From CAZYIW01 sp964647705 (GTDB lineage Bacteria > Pseudomonadota > Gammaproteobacteria > PS1 > Pseudothioglobaceae), in NCBI GenBank assembly GCA_964647705.1, contig CAZYIW010000014.1, positions 1 through 29,910 of the forward strand: a DNA stretch of 29,910 nucleotides, written 5' to 3'. Below the pieces are notes generated by a model that was not told the DNA's origin, searched no databases, and saw nothing but the letters and a program-made list of their open reading frames with translations. Positions 14,401-22,678 of this stretch are shown piece by piece. The translations under genes were made by a program, and so were the position numbers. How positions within the stretch are numbered: position 1 is the stretch's first letter; each line of letters begins with the position of its first letter.

Positions 14401-15290
14401 CTGATGACAATCATAAGAAAAAAGCCCCAATAAGCAAAAATAAGCAGCTTAGTACACGCCGCGAGTTTATTCGCTCCAGTGTTTTTGTTAGTGGTTTTGT
14501 TGCAGCAGCAATGGTTGGTTTAGTGCCAATTGTTCGTGGTGATTCATGCAGATTAAGACCACCAGGCGCTTTGAAAGATATTTGTGATGAGCAAAAATTT
14601 CTTGCCTCTTGTATTAAATGTGGCCAATGTGTACAAGTTTGTCCTGTCAATGCTATCAAGTTAGCAGATCTTGACGAAGGCGTAGGAATTGGCGTGCCGT
14701 ATATAGATGCCAGAGAGCAAGCATGTGATTTTTCATGTGATGGGTTGCAATGTGTGCTTGCGTGTCCAACTGGGGCGCTTACTCATGACCTTGATTATCC
14801 TGCAGATACGCGTATGGGGTTTGCAAAAGTGAGCAAACCTAAATCTTGTTTGGCAGTGCAAGGCAAGGGTTTTAAGGGTTTGGCTAGGGGTAGTGACTAT
14901 GATGGGCTATTAAGATACGACGAAATAGATAGATGGAATCCGATTAAAGTATCTGAACACCCCTATGATTTAGAACTGTGCGATTTGTGTGTTCGCCAGT
15001 GCCCAATAGAAATCAGAATTACTCAATGTGAGGCAAAAGAGCAAGAGAGAGCTCAAGCTAAAAAATCTGGAAAAATGGCAAGAGTGGCTGAACAACATGG
15101 TAACGAATGCCCACCTAAACATGCTATCAAGATGGAGAAAATCTCTACCAATGATAGGGTTTTAAAAATGATTCCAAAAGTGCTTGAAGGCTGTGTGGGG
15201 TGTGGTGTATGTGAGATGATTTGCCCAGTTGAAGAGGCGGCTATTGTTATAGACATTCATAAAATAACAAAATGGGCAGGGGTGTCATGA
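14397..15290 (+). CDS. nosG: NosG, Tat-exported polyferredoxin of quinol dehydrogenase
   Basis: A 297-residue NapG-like protein. It starts with a twin-arginine signal (TRREFIRSS, Arg21-Arg22, then a hydrophobic stretch). Four [4Fe-4S] Cys groups follow: CIKCGQCVQVCP (from Cys72), CDFSCDGLQCVLACP, CDLCVRQCP and CVGCGVCEMICP near the C-terminus. With the membrane partner NosH it forms a quinol dehydrogenase feeding cytochromes c and NosZ; in clade II clusters this replaces NosR. It overlaps nosD and nosH by 4 nt on each side. Confidence 0.92.
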   Translation: MTDDNHKKKAPISKNKQLSTRREFIRSSVFVSGFVAAAMVGLVPIVRGDSCRLRPPGALKDICDEQKFLASCIKCGQCVQVCPVNAIKLADLDEGVGIGVPYIDAREQACDFSCDGLQCVLACPTGALTHDLDYPADTRMGFAKVSKPKSCLAVQGKGFKGLARGSDYDGLLRYDEIDRWNPIKVSEHPYDLELCDLCVRQCPIEIRITQCEAKEQERAQAKKSGKMARVAEQHGNECPPKHAIKMEKISTNDRVLKMIPKVLEGCVGCGVCEMICPVEEAAIVIDIHKITKWAGVS

Positions 15291-16243
15291 ATTATTTTAT
15301 TGAATCTCTATCTCAAGTTTTTGGCAACAAGCCAAAAAGACCAGAAAAAGATGAACAGTCAGATGAACTTAGAGAAATCTATAAAAATAAAAAACTGACA
15401 AAAGAAGAGTTTGAAAATATAGATCATCATACTCACGTGTTTGGCAAGTGGCAAAGGCGTAGATGGATTACGCTAATTGTGGTAAATTTTTTATTTTTAG
15501 TCTCTTATGTGTATGACGTTCAGTTATTAGAAGGTGCGATGACAGCATCACGCTTTGTTGGTTTCCATATGGCAGATTTAAATTCAGCATTACAGGTAAT
15601 GCTGGCGTACAAGCATGTGGTTTTAAATCTTGTGATTGGAACCGCCACGGTATTTGTTATGTGGTTGTTATTGGGTGGAAGAACATTTTGCTCATGGGCT
15701 TGCCCATATCATCTGCTTTCAGAATTGGCAGAATTTCTACATTTGTGGCTGGTTAATAAAAAAATAATAAAAAACCACACGTTTCACAGAAAAACTCGTA
15801 GCGTTTTTTATATTATTTTTGCTCTGTTAGCATTGGTTTCAGGTTATACAATTTTTGAAACCATCTCACCTACTGGAATAATCAGTAGAGCGATTATTTA
15901 TGGCCCAGGGTTGGCGCTTATCTGGGTTGGCGCTTTAATTTTATTTGAAGTGTTTTATTCACGTAGGGCATGGTGTCGATATGTTTGTCCAATTGGGGTT
16001 ACCTACGGGGCAGTAGGTGCGGCCTCTCCATTAAGAGTTGTATATGATGCTAAAGATTGCCACCATGAGGGGGATTGTCGTAAGGTTTGTTTGGTGCCAC
16101 ATGTGCTGGATTTAACCATTAAAGGCAAGGCACATACAATTGAGCAAGACATTACAGCTGATTGCACTCGTTGCGGGATGTGTGTTGATGTTTGTCCAAC
16201 AGAATCTCTTAATTTTAAATTTAAGGGGCTAAACAAGTTATAA
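15287..16243 (+). CDS. nosH: NosH, membrane ferredoxin-type quinol dehydrogenase subunit
   Basis: A 318-residue NapH-like protein with a cytoplasmic N-terminal stretch, four membrane segments (around residues 60-80, 108-130, 165-190 and 205-225), the two CxxxCP motifs characteristic of NapH/NosR (CSWACP and CRYVCP), and two C-terminal [4Fe-4S] sites (CHHEGDCRKVC and CTRCGMCVDVCP). It is the quinol-oxidising partner of NosG. ATG 15287 is chosen because it overlaps the nosG stop as ATGA and an agggg ribosome-binding site precedes it; ATG 15272 in frame is the alternative. Confidence 0.92.
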   Translation: MNYFIESLSQVFGNKPKRPEKDEQSDELREIYKNKKLTKEEFENIDHHTHVFGKWQRRRWITLIVVNFLFLVSYVYDVQLLEGAMTASRFVGFHMADLNSALQVMLAYKHVVLNLVIGTATVFVMWLLLGGRTFCSWACPYHLLSELAEFLHLWLVNKKIIKNHTFHRKTRSVFYIIFALLALVSGYTIFETISPTGIISRAIIYGPGLALIWVGALILFEVFYSRRAWCRYVCPIGVTYGAVGAASPLRVVYDAKDCHHEGDCRKVCLVPHVLDLTIKGKAHTIEQDITADCTRCGMCVDVCPTESLNFKFKGLNKL

Positions 16244-16270
16244 GAAATTAACAAAATAGATTATGAAGCT

Positions 16271-17125
16271 ATGATTAGATTAGAAAATGTATCCAAAAAT
16301 TTTAAGAATAACAAAGTCTTAAAAGATGTTAATTTAGAAATAACAAGGGGTCAGCGTGTTGCTTTGGTTGGTTCTAACGGCGCTGGAAAAACTACTTTGA
16401 TTCGTTGTTTACTAGGTGAATATAACTCAAAAGGCATGGTTACAATTGACAATGATAATCCTCGTGATTCGCGTGAGATAGTTTTGTCAAAGATTGGATT
16501 TGTGCCTCAGCTTCCACCACCACTCAGAATGCCTGTTGGTCAGCTGGTTGAGTTTGCAGCAAGTTTGTGCCACTGTGATAAACAGCGTATTAATAACATG
16601 GCTGAAAAACTAGGCTTCAATGTCAGAAAATTTAAGCATCAGTCTTTTGTTAGACTCTCAGGTGGGCAAAAACAAAAATTATTAATTTCTATTGCTTTAG
16701 GTAGAGACAGTGAGTTATTAGTAATGGATGAGCCAGCTGCAAACCTTGATCCAGAGGCAAGACATATTTTGTTTGAGTTATTGGCAGAAAAGCAAGAATC
16801 TTCAGCCATGCTCATATCAAGTCACCGACTTGATGAAGTGTCTTCGTTGGTTAATCGTGTCGTAGAGATGGATCAAGGCAAGATTGTATTGGATGAAAAT
16901 ATTGCTGATCTTGACAACATGTCAAGAAAATTAGTTTGCAATATAGACATGATTAAGACTGACCAGGCTTTCGCAAAAGCCTTATTGTCTTGGAATTTTA
17001 AAACTCTTGATAGTGAAATAACATGGGAAGGTGTAATTGCGGGGCCTGATCGGTTGAAGTTTCTTGGTATGTTGTCGCGCTATTCAGCACTAATATCAGG
17101 AGTCAATATTTCAAGTATTAATTAA
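16271..17125 (+). CDS. nosF: NosF, ABC transporter ATPase for copper-site biogenesis
   Basis: A 284-residue ATPase with Walker A GSNGAGKTT (34-42), signature LSGGQ (129-133), Walker B LLVMDE (149-154) and the switch His in SSHRLDEV. About 75 residues after the ATPase core form a short accessory domain. It pairs with the permease NosY and the periplasmic NosD; the complex supplies sulfur or other material for CuZ assembly in NosZ. Unusually, a cytochrome c gene separates it from nosL and nosY. Confidence 0.92.
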   Translation: MIRLENVSKNFKNNKVLKDVNLEITRGQRVALVGSNGAGKTTLIRCLLGEYNSKGMVTIDNDNPRDSREIVLSKIGFVPQLPPPLRMPVGQLVEFAASLCHCDKQRINNMAEKLGFNVRKFKHQSFVRLSGGQKQKLLISIALGRDSELLVMDEPAANLDPEARHILFELLAEKQESSAMLISSHRLDEVSSLVNRVVEMDQGKIVLDENIADLDNMSRKLVCNIDMIKTDQAFAKALLSWNFKTLDSEITWEGVIAGPDRLKFLGMLSRYSALISGVNISSIN

Positions 17126-17137
17126 CTAGGCGTGCTT

Positions 17138-17791
17138 ATGTATAAATATATTTCAATATTATTACTATCGTTCTCACCTGCGTTTGCATTCGATGCTGAA
17201 ATTGGTGAGGAGATTAATCAGACTTGCGCTGGGTGTCATGGTGAGTTTGGCGAAGGTGGAAAGGATGGAGAGTATCCGAGAATAGCAGGGCTACCATTTG
17301 AATATTTAGTTACTGAGTTGGAGCTTTTTAAAAAAAGAGAACGTTTAAATATACCAATGATTCCTTACACAAATGAAAGAGAGCTTCCTGCAGAGGATAT
17401 TATTGATATTTCAGGGTATTTGTCTACTGTGGTGTTGTTAACAAAAATACCAGCAATTGATGAAAGCAAAAAATTTAATGCCTATGAACGTCTATTGTTA
17501 TCTCAGTCTGTTTTAAATATTCCAAAATTTGATGGCGATTTTGGAAAGGGTAAACAGATATACCTCAGCGATTGTAAAAGTTGCCATGGTAGGGATGGGA
17601 AAGGCAAAAATAAAAAAGGCATACCGCTGCTTGCGGGCCAGTATACAAAATACCTGTTAAAACAAATTAACAGTTATAAAGACGGGCAGAGAATACATGA
17701 CGAAGAAGAGCTTGAGAACAGTATCTTTAAAGACTATAGTGCTGATGATGTTAAAAATTTATTAGCATTTTTGAGCATATTAGATGATTAG
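17138..17791 (+). CDS. Second di-haem cytochrome c of the nos cluster
   Basis: A 217-residue exported protein (MYKYISILLLSFSPAFAFDA) with two haem sites, CAGCH (30-34) and CKSCH (146-150). The first domain has YPRIAGLPFEYLVTEL and the second PLLAGQYTKYLLKQI, both c4/NosC-like. Candidate axial Met are in NIPMIPYT; the second domain is poor in Met, so its sixth ligand is unclear. It lies between nosF and nosL, where clade II clusters often carry nosC genes elsewhere. ATG 17138 fits the ctagg ribosome-binding site better than GTG 17132. Confidence 0.87.
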   Translation: MYKYISILLLSFSPAFAFDAEIGEEINQTCAGCHGEFGEGGKDGEYPRIAGLPFEYLVTELELFKKRERLNIPMIPYTNERELPAEDIIDISGYLSTVVLLTKIPAIDESKKFNAYERLLLSQSVLNIPKFDGDFGKGKQIYLSDCKSCHGRDGKGKNKKGIPLLAGQYTKYLLKQINSYKDGQRIHDEEELENSIFKDYSADDVKNLLAFLSILDD

Positions 17792-17838
17792 ATTGCTTTA
17801 ATTGCTTGTGTTTATAAAAAAATTTAGAGGTTTTTTTA

Positions 17839-18321
17839 ATGTTTCATAAAATAGTTGCTTTACTTTTTATATCGTTTTTTCTAAGTTCGTGTTTTGAGGA
17901 ACAAAATACCGGAGCAAAAGAAGTGCACTGGGATAGAGATTCTTGTGAACGCTGTCGAATGGTACTTAGCAATCCTTATTTTGCTGCCCAGGTAAGGTAT
18001 CTTCCCAAGGGCAGGGAGAAAACCAAAGTGGCCATGTTTGACGATATTGGATGCGCAATCATTTGGTTGGAAGATAAAGCGTTTAAAGATGATAAATCGA
18101 CTGAAGTTTGGGTAGCCGATCATAAGAATAAAGGCGGGTGGATAGATGCGAAAATTGCTACCTATGTGCACACGAAAACATCACCGATGGAATATGGGCT
18201 AGGCGCTCAATTTAATGCTACTGAAGGTGGTTTAAATTATGAGCAGGCAAAGGCTCATGTGCATCGGATTGAATATAAGTTTAATGTCCATGGAAAAAGA
18301 GGCCACAACCATAAGCATTAA
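17839..18321 (+). CDS. nosL: NosL, outer-membrane copper chaperone lipoprotein
   Basis: A 160-residue lipoprotein: signal with lipobox LSSC (lipidated Cys18) and the NosL metal site CERCRM (Cys36, Cys39, Met41) shortly after. NosL binds Cu(I) and delivers it to apo-NosZ. The rest shows the family blocks VAMFDDIGCAIIWLE and AKIATYVHTKTSPMEYGLGA. The C-terminus ends in HGKRGHNHKH, a His-rich extension that could hold extra copper. It starts 47 nt after the cytochrome gene, with an agagg ribosome-binding site. Confidence 0.92.
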   Translation: MFHKIVALLFISFFLSSCFEEQNTGAKEVHWDRDSCERCRMVLSNPYFAAQVRYLPKGREKTKVAMFDDIGCAIIWLEDKAFKDDKSTEVWVADHKNKGGWIDAKIATYVHTKTSPMEYGLGAQFNATEGGLNYEQAKAHVHRIEYKFNVHGKRGHNHKH

Positions 18322-18353
18322 AAAAATTAAGCCAAGAAAAGAGAGGAAATGAA

Positions 18354-19181
18354 GTGAAGCATCTTTGGTTAAGTGCATACAATGATATTGTCGAATCATT
18401 AAGAGCTAGATGGTTTGCGGTTTATAGTATTGTTTTTGGCGGTATCGTTGTTATCTTGTTTGCATTTGGACTTTCAGAATCCCGCATAATGGGCTTTACC
18501 GGCCTTTCAAGACTATTAGTTACCTATATTCAGCTTTCTATGGCGCTATTGCCAATATTCATATTAATCACAACAGTGAGATCTGTTGCTGGAGATAAGG
18601 AGTCAGGTATTTTCGAGTATATGCTCTCACTGCCAGTTTCATTGGCTGCATGGTTTTGGGGGCGCTTTTTAGGGCGATTTATCATTGTATTTTTACCTGT
18701 TTTTATCGCAATGACAGGTGCGGTGATTTGGGGTGTGGTTAAAGGGAGTGAAATACCTTGGTATTTGTTTGTTTTCTATACAGGTTTATTAATGTCATTG
18801 ATATGGTGTTTTTTAGGGATTGGTATGTTGATATCGACCCTTACCAGATCATCTGACGTTGCCCAAGGCGCGGCATTTCTTACTTGGTTGGTTTTATTAT
18901 TGTTTTTAGATTTAATATTATTAGGGGTAATGATTCAGGAGAAGCTATCCCCAGATTTGGCAGTAATTTTTGCGCTAATCAACCCTATGCAAGTTTTTCG
19001 TACTGCGACCATGATGTTGTTTGACCCACAATTGGTATTACTTGGTCCTACTGCCTATGTAATTTTGGATAACTTTTCTCAGGCTGGTTATATCGCCTAC
19101 GCAATAATTTATCCAACGGTATTTGGGATGTTATGTGCTATAAGCGCGTATTTCATTTTTAAGCGTAGCGATTTGCCATAA
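18354..19181 (+). CDS. nosY: NosY, ABC-2 type permease
   Basis: A 275-residue protein with about six membrane segments (first at about 22-42, last at the C-terminus) and the ABC-2 permease blocks VAGDKESGIFEYMLSLPVS and FLGRFI. It is the membrane partner of NosF, which lies two genes upstream. The start is GTG 18354, set by the gagagga ribosome-binding site at 18341-18347; the ATG three bases earlier is out of frame and stops at once. A new ribosome-binding site (aaaggag) follows before the next gene. Confidence 0.9.
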   Translation: MKHLWLSAYNDIVESLRARWFAVYSIVFGGIVVILFAFGLSESRIMGFTGLSRLLVTYIQLSMALLPIFILITTVRSVAGDKESGIFEYMLSLPVSLAAWFWGRFLGRFIIVFLPVFIAMTGAVIWGVVKGSEIPWYLFVFYTGLLMSLIWCFLGIGMLISTLTRSSDVAQGAAFLTWLVLLLFLDLILLGVMIQEKLSPDLAVIFALINPMQVFRTATMMLFDPQLVLLGPTAYVILDNFSQAGYIAYAIIYPTVFGMLCAISAYFIFKRSDLP

Positions 19182-19209
19182 TTTATTTATTAAAAAGGAG
19201 TTACCAAAG

Positions 19210-19560
19210 ATGATAAAAAAAATATTATTCTTACTAATTTTGCCAGTGCAATTGTCTCTAACTTCGGTAACACCTGCAAAAGAGGCAGCAACCAACTCCC
19301 AATTAAATTCGATTGCTGCACTGGGTAAGCTCAATGGCATAGCACTTCAATGCAACTATATTGAACAAATGCAGAGAATTAAACAAGCCTTGGTGTTAAA
19401 TTTACCGAAAAAACGTGCATTAGGAGACTGGTTTGAAAGTTCTACTAATACGGCTTTTTTAAATTTCATGAATAACAATAACAATTGTGGCTCAATTGCC
19501 ATATTTACCTTAAAAGTTGATGACGCTATTGTAGAGTTGGAAAATGCTTTTAAGAATTAG
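19210..19560 (+). CDS. Exported 116-residue protein of unknown function
   Basis: I do not recognise a family. The protein has a signal peptide (MIKKILFLLILPVQLSLTSV ... TPA), leaving a mature part of about 90 residues, mostly helical, with two Cys (48 in ALQCNY, 93 in NNNCGS) that could form a disulfide or bind metal, a RALGDWFESSTNTAFLNF segment and an Asn run. It has a strong ribosome-binding site (aaaggag, 19194-19200). It starts 28 nt after nosY and overlaps the next gene by 17 nt, so it belongs to the nos transcript and is likely a periplasmic accessory factor. Confidence 0.8.
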   Translation: MIKKILFLLILPVQLSLTSVTPAKEAATNSQLNSIAALGKLNGIALQCNYIEQMQRIKQALVLNLPKKRALGDWFESSTNTAFLNFMNNNNNCGSIAIFTLKVDDAIVELENAFKN

Positions 19561-20983
19561 GATTGCATTACTAGCAGCACTATTTATCCTATCTTCATCA
19601 ATTTGGGCGGATGAGCTAAAAGTGGTTGTTAGTATTAAGCCAATACATTCTATTGTTACCGGCTTATTAAAAGGAATTACCAAGCCAGAGTTACTAATTA
19701 AAGGTCAGCAGACACCCTATGATTTTCAATTAAATGAGCGACATAATAAACAACTGCATGAAGCATCATTAGTTGTTTGGGTTGGTCCTGAGCTTGAGTC
19801 TAGTCTGTTGGCAAAAATTGAACAATTACCAAAGTCTGTTAAGGTTGTTGAGTTGCTTTCAAGCCCAAACTTGAAAATATTGCCATCTAGACATGCACCT
19901 AAATTACGCGACCCATTCTTTTGGATGGATGATAGAAATATCATGATTCTCTTAGATGAGTTAACCAGGCTAATGATTAGTATAGATCCTGATCGAGCGC
20001 ACATATATGCAAAAAATAGGCGTGATATGCTGGTACCACTTCGTAGAATTGATAAAGAATATGAACATGGTTACAGAGGAATGAAAGCTGGTTTGGGGGT
20101 AATGTATTATGATACTTTGCAATATTTTGAGCAAGCATATGCACTAAAAACTCTAGATCGGGTGAGTGGAACGCTCGGTGATGAAATTAGTGCAATCAAT
20201 TTATTTAAAGTAAGGAAAAGAATAGTAGATAAGGAGGCTGCTTGTTTATTTATTGATAAAAGTATGCCAAGTGAGAATCTTGGGCTTATTACCAATAATC
20301 AAGATGTAAATATTGGTCAGTTGGATGTTTTGGCTAAAGATTTTGAGCCTGGTGAGCAGCTTTATTTGCAAATGATGCAATACAATACGGATGTAATTAA
20401 ACAATGCTTAAATGCAGATATGGACGATGCTGCAAGGGCTAGATTGTTAGCTATTGATAAGCATAAAGTTAGTATTGATAGTGTTGGTCAAGGGCGCTTT
20501 ATTCTTAAAGATCATGATAATAACACCTTTACTGAGCAAGATATGCGCGGGAAGTATGCGCTTGTGTTTTTTGGCTATACCTACTGTCCGGATGTATGTC
20601 CAACGAATATGTTTATTTTGTCACAGGCATTTAAAAAAATGGGTGATGCTACTCAAATGCTAGTACCGTATTTTATTTCGGTTGACCCTACAAGAGATAG
20701 TGCACAAGTATTGCGTGATTATGTGGCATTCTTCGACTCTAGAATAGTTGGGTTAACAGGATCACCAACAATGATTAAACGGGTGGCGGATCAATTTAGA
20801 GCAAAGTATGAAAAAGGCGATGTGGATGAGCAAGATAAAACCCTCTACACTATGGATCATACTGCTAGTTTGTATTTAATGGCGCCAGATGGCAGCTTTG
20901 TAACTAAATTTGCACATGGTATTGATCCACAGGTTTTGGCTGATGAGTTGCTCGCAACCATGGGTGTTAATAATGGCAGATAA
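19544..20983 (+). CDS. Fusion of TroA/ZnuA-like binding domain and SCO copper chaperone
   Basis: A 479-residue exported protein (signal MLLRIRIALLAALFILSSSI). Residues about 25-285 follow the ZnuA/TroA metal-binding fold (VVVSIKPIHSIVTGLLKG, VVWVGPELESSL, YYDTLQYFEQAYAL), but the three His that bind metal in ZnuA are replaced: Tyr59 (TPYDF for SPHDY), Phe125 (DPFFW for DPHVW) and Tyr189 (YYD for YHD). Residues about 310-479 are a complete SCO domain with CPDVC (Cys348, Cys352) and His439 (MDHTASLYLM). In a nos operon the likely role is CuA assembly of NosZ; what the front domain binds is open. Confidence 0.88.
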   Translation: MLLRIRIALLAALFILSSSIWADELKVVVSIKPIHSIVTGLLKGITKPELLIKGQQTPYDFQLNERHNKQLHEASLVVWVGPELESSLLAKIEQLPKSVKVVELLSSPNLKILPSRHAPKLRDPFFWMDDRNIMILLDELTRLMISIDPDRAHIYAKNRRDMLVPLRRIDKEYEHGYRGMKAGLGVMYYDTLQYFEQAYALKTLDRVSGTLGDEISAINLFKVRKRIVDKEAACLFIDKSMPSENLGLITNNQDVNIGQLDVLAKDFEPGEQLYLQMMQYNTDVIKQCLNADMDDAARARLLAIDKHKVSIDSVGQGRFILKDHDNNTFTEQDMRGKYALVFFGYTYCPDVCPTNMFILSQAFKKMGDATQMLVPYFISVDPTRDSAQVLRDYVAFFDSRIVGLTGSPTMIKRVADQFRAKYEKGDVDEQDKTLYTMDHTASLYLMAPDGSFVTKFAHGIDPQVLADELLATMGVNNGR

Positions 20984-21815
20984 AGCGTCATTTTTAAAAG
21001 CCCTTCGACCGTTTTCCCTTGTTGTGGCCATTGCAACTTGTGGGTTGGGTGTTAGTTTGTCTTTAATTGAAAATTCTGCCAATATTCATTTGGTTTATTT
21101 GGTAATGCTAGCTGGGCTAATGTTGCAGATTGCAGTAAATTTAATTAATGATTATCGAGATATTGAAAACGAAGGTTTTTCGCAACTAGAAAAAAAACTT
21201 ATTAGGCGCAATACAAAGATTGGCTGGACTGTTATGCTTGGTGCAATTATGCTTGGTTTATATATGGTAAGTATCAGAGGGTTGCCATTATTTATACTTG
21301 GGGTTGTTGGAGTGTTTGGAGCTTGGGGATATACCGGTGGTCAAATTAACTATAAATCACGCGGTCTTGGAGTTTTACTGGTATTTCTATTTATGGGTGT
21401 ATTGTTGGTGGGAGGTTCATACTATGCGGTATCTGGCACTTATAACTTCAATGTATTTTTATTGTCATTGCCCTTTAGCCTATTATCTTCACTACTATTA
21501 CTAAGCAATGAATTGCGCGATTATGAGCAAGATCTTGCCAATGGAATTAAAACCATGAGCGTGCGATTGGGTTTTAATTTTAGTGTGCGCATGTACTACA
21601 CTATAGTTACTTTATTGTACTTGGTTAGTGTAGTACTTTATTCAGCAGGAAAACTGAACTCAGTTGTACTAATACTTGTTAGCAGTATTGCCCTATGGCA
21701 GCCGTTAAAACTATTAAACACTAGTGAAAAACAACGTATGAATTTAACCGCATTAACCGGTAGGTTCTATTTCGTATATGGATTTGCATATCTTACAACT
21801 ATCTTTATGAAGTAA
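20973..21815 (+). CDS. UbiA-family prenyltransferase (MenA-like)
   Basis: A 280-residue membrane protein with about eight segments and both UbiA Asp-rich motifs: NLINDYRDIENEG (from Asn57, NDxxD) and NELRDYEQDLANGIKTMSVR (179 onward, DxxxD then the MSVRLG end). The second motif with GIKTMSVRLG resembles MenA (1,4-dihydroxy-2-naphthoate prenyltransferase) more than UbiA. It would attach an isoprenoid chain to a quinone ring. ATG 20973 is chosen because it overlaps the previous stop by 11 nt and gives a normal UbiA N-terminus; ATG 20910 would add 21 non-homologous residues. Confidence 0.82.
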   Translation: MADKASFLKALRPFSLVVAIATCGLGVSLSLIENSANIHLVYLVMLAGLMLQIAVNLINDYRDIENEGFSQLEKKLIRRNTKIGWTVMLGAIMLGLYMVSIRGLPLFILGVVGVFGAWGYTGGQINYKSRGLGVLLVFLFMGVLLVGGSYYAVSGTYNFNVFLLSLPFSLLSSLLLLSNELRDYEQDLANGIKTMSVRLGFNFSVRMYYTIVTLLYLVSVVLYSAGKLNSVVLILVSSIALWQPLKLLNTSEKQRMNLTALTGRFYFVYGFAYLTTIFMK

Positions 21816-21817
21816 TC

Positions 21818-22675
21818 ATGGATCACGACCTCATCTTAAAAATTGCACTACCAATTACTTTATTTTTTATTATGTTTGGTATGGGCAGTCACTTAACATT
21901 AGCCGACTTTACACGTTTAAAAACAATGCCAGGCTCTATAGTTGTTGGTATTGTTTCACAAATGATATTATTGCCAATATTGGCATTTGTAATACTATCC
22001 CCATTAGGACTGCCTCCTGAAATTTTTATAGGATTTATGATCCTAGCACTTAGTCCGGGAGGAACAACATCAAATATGTTTGCTTATATGGCAAATGGTA
22101 ATTTAGCGCTATCTATCTCTTTAACTGCCATTGTCAGTTTGTTAACCCCTTTTACTATACCTTTGGTTGCAGGATTTATTATTACTGCTGAGTTAGGATC
22201 AGCGAGCGATATTCATCTACCATTTTTAATTACTGTGGCAAAGTTATCAGTAGTTACCATACTTCCAGTATTGCTAGGTATGTGGTTGCGACATGCCAAA
22301 CTAGATTTTTGTAAAAAACATGAGACTGCACTTACTAAAATACCTTTTGTAATGTTGTTAATGGTCATTGCTGGAATTATTAACAATAATTGGGCAAACA
22401 TGCCAGACTTTATTACTCAAACTGGCTTTCCAGCACTATTACTTGCTAGTCTGGCGATTGTTGTTGGTTATTATTTTGCAAGAATTGTTAAACAGGATAA
22501 GAAAAATGCCAGAACAATCGCGATTGAAACATCTATTCAAAATGGCGGTACCGCTATTTTGGTTACTGGCACTATATTGCAAAATTCACAAATGACAATT
22601 GCTCCAGTAATGTATGGCATACTGATGCTGGCACCTATGTTTGTGTATTTGTTGTTACTAAAAAATAAAGCCTAA
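21818..22675 (+). CDS. Bile acid:sodium symporter (BASS) family transporter
   Basis: A 285-residue protein with about ten hydrophobic segments and BASS-family blocks: GMGSHLTLADF, GFMILALSPGGTTSNMFAYMANGN (the unwound Na+-site region) and AIETSIQNGGTAILV. Members move bile acids, pantothenate, 2-oxoacids and other organic anions with sodium. It starts 2 nt after the prenyltransferase and ends 3 nt before ubiE, so it is firmly embedded in a quinone-synthesis context; a substrate tied to that pathway is possible but unproven. Confidence 0.85.
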   Translation: MDHDLILKIALPITLFFIMFGMGSHLTLADFTRLKTMPGSIVVGIVSQMILLPILAFVILSPLGLPPEIFIGFMILALSPGGTTSNMFAYMANGNLALSISLTAIVSLLTPFTIPLVAGFIITAELGSASDIHLPFLITVAKLSVVTILPVLLGMWLRHAKLDFCKKHETALTKIPFVMLLMVIAGIINNNWANMPDFITQTGFPALLLASLAIVVGYYFARIVKQDKKNARTIAIETSIQNGGTAILVTGTILQNSQMTIAPVMYGILMLAPMFVYLLLLKNKA

Positions 22676-22678
22676 ACA

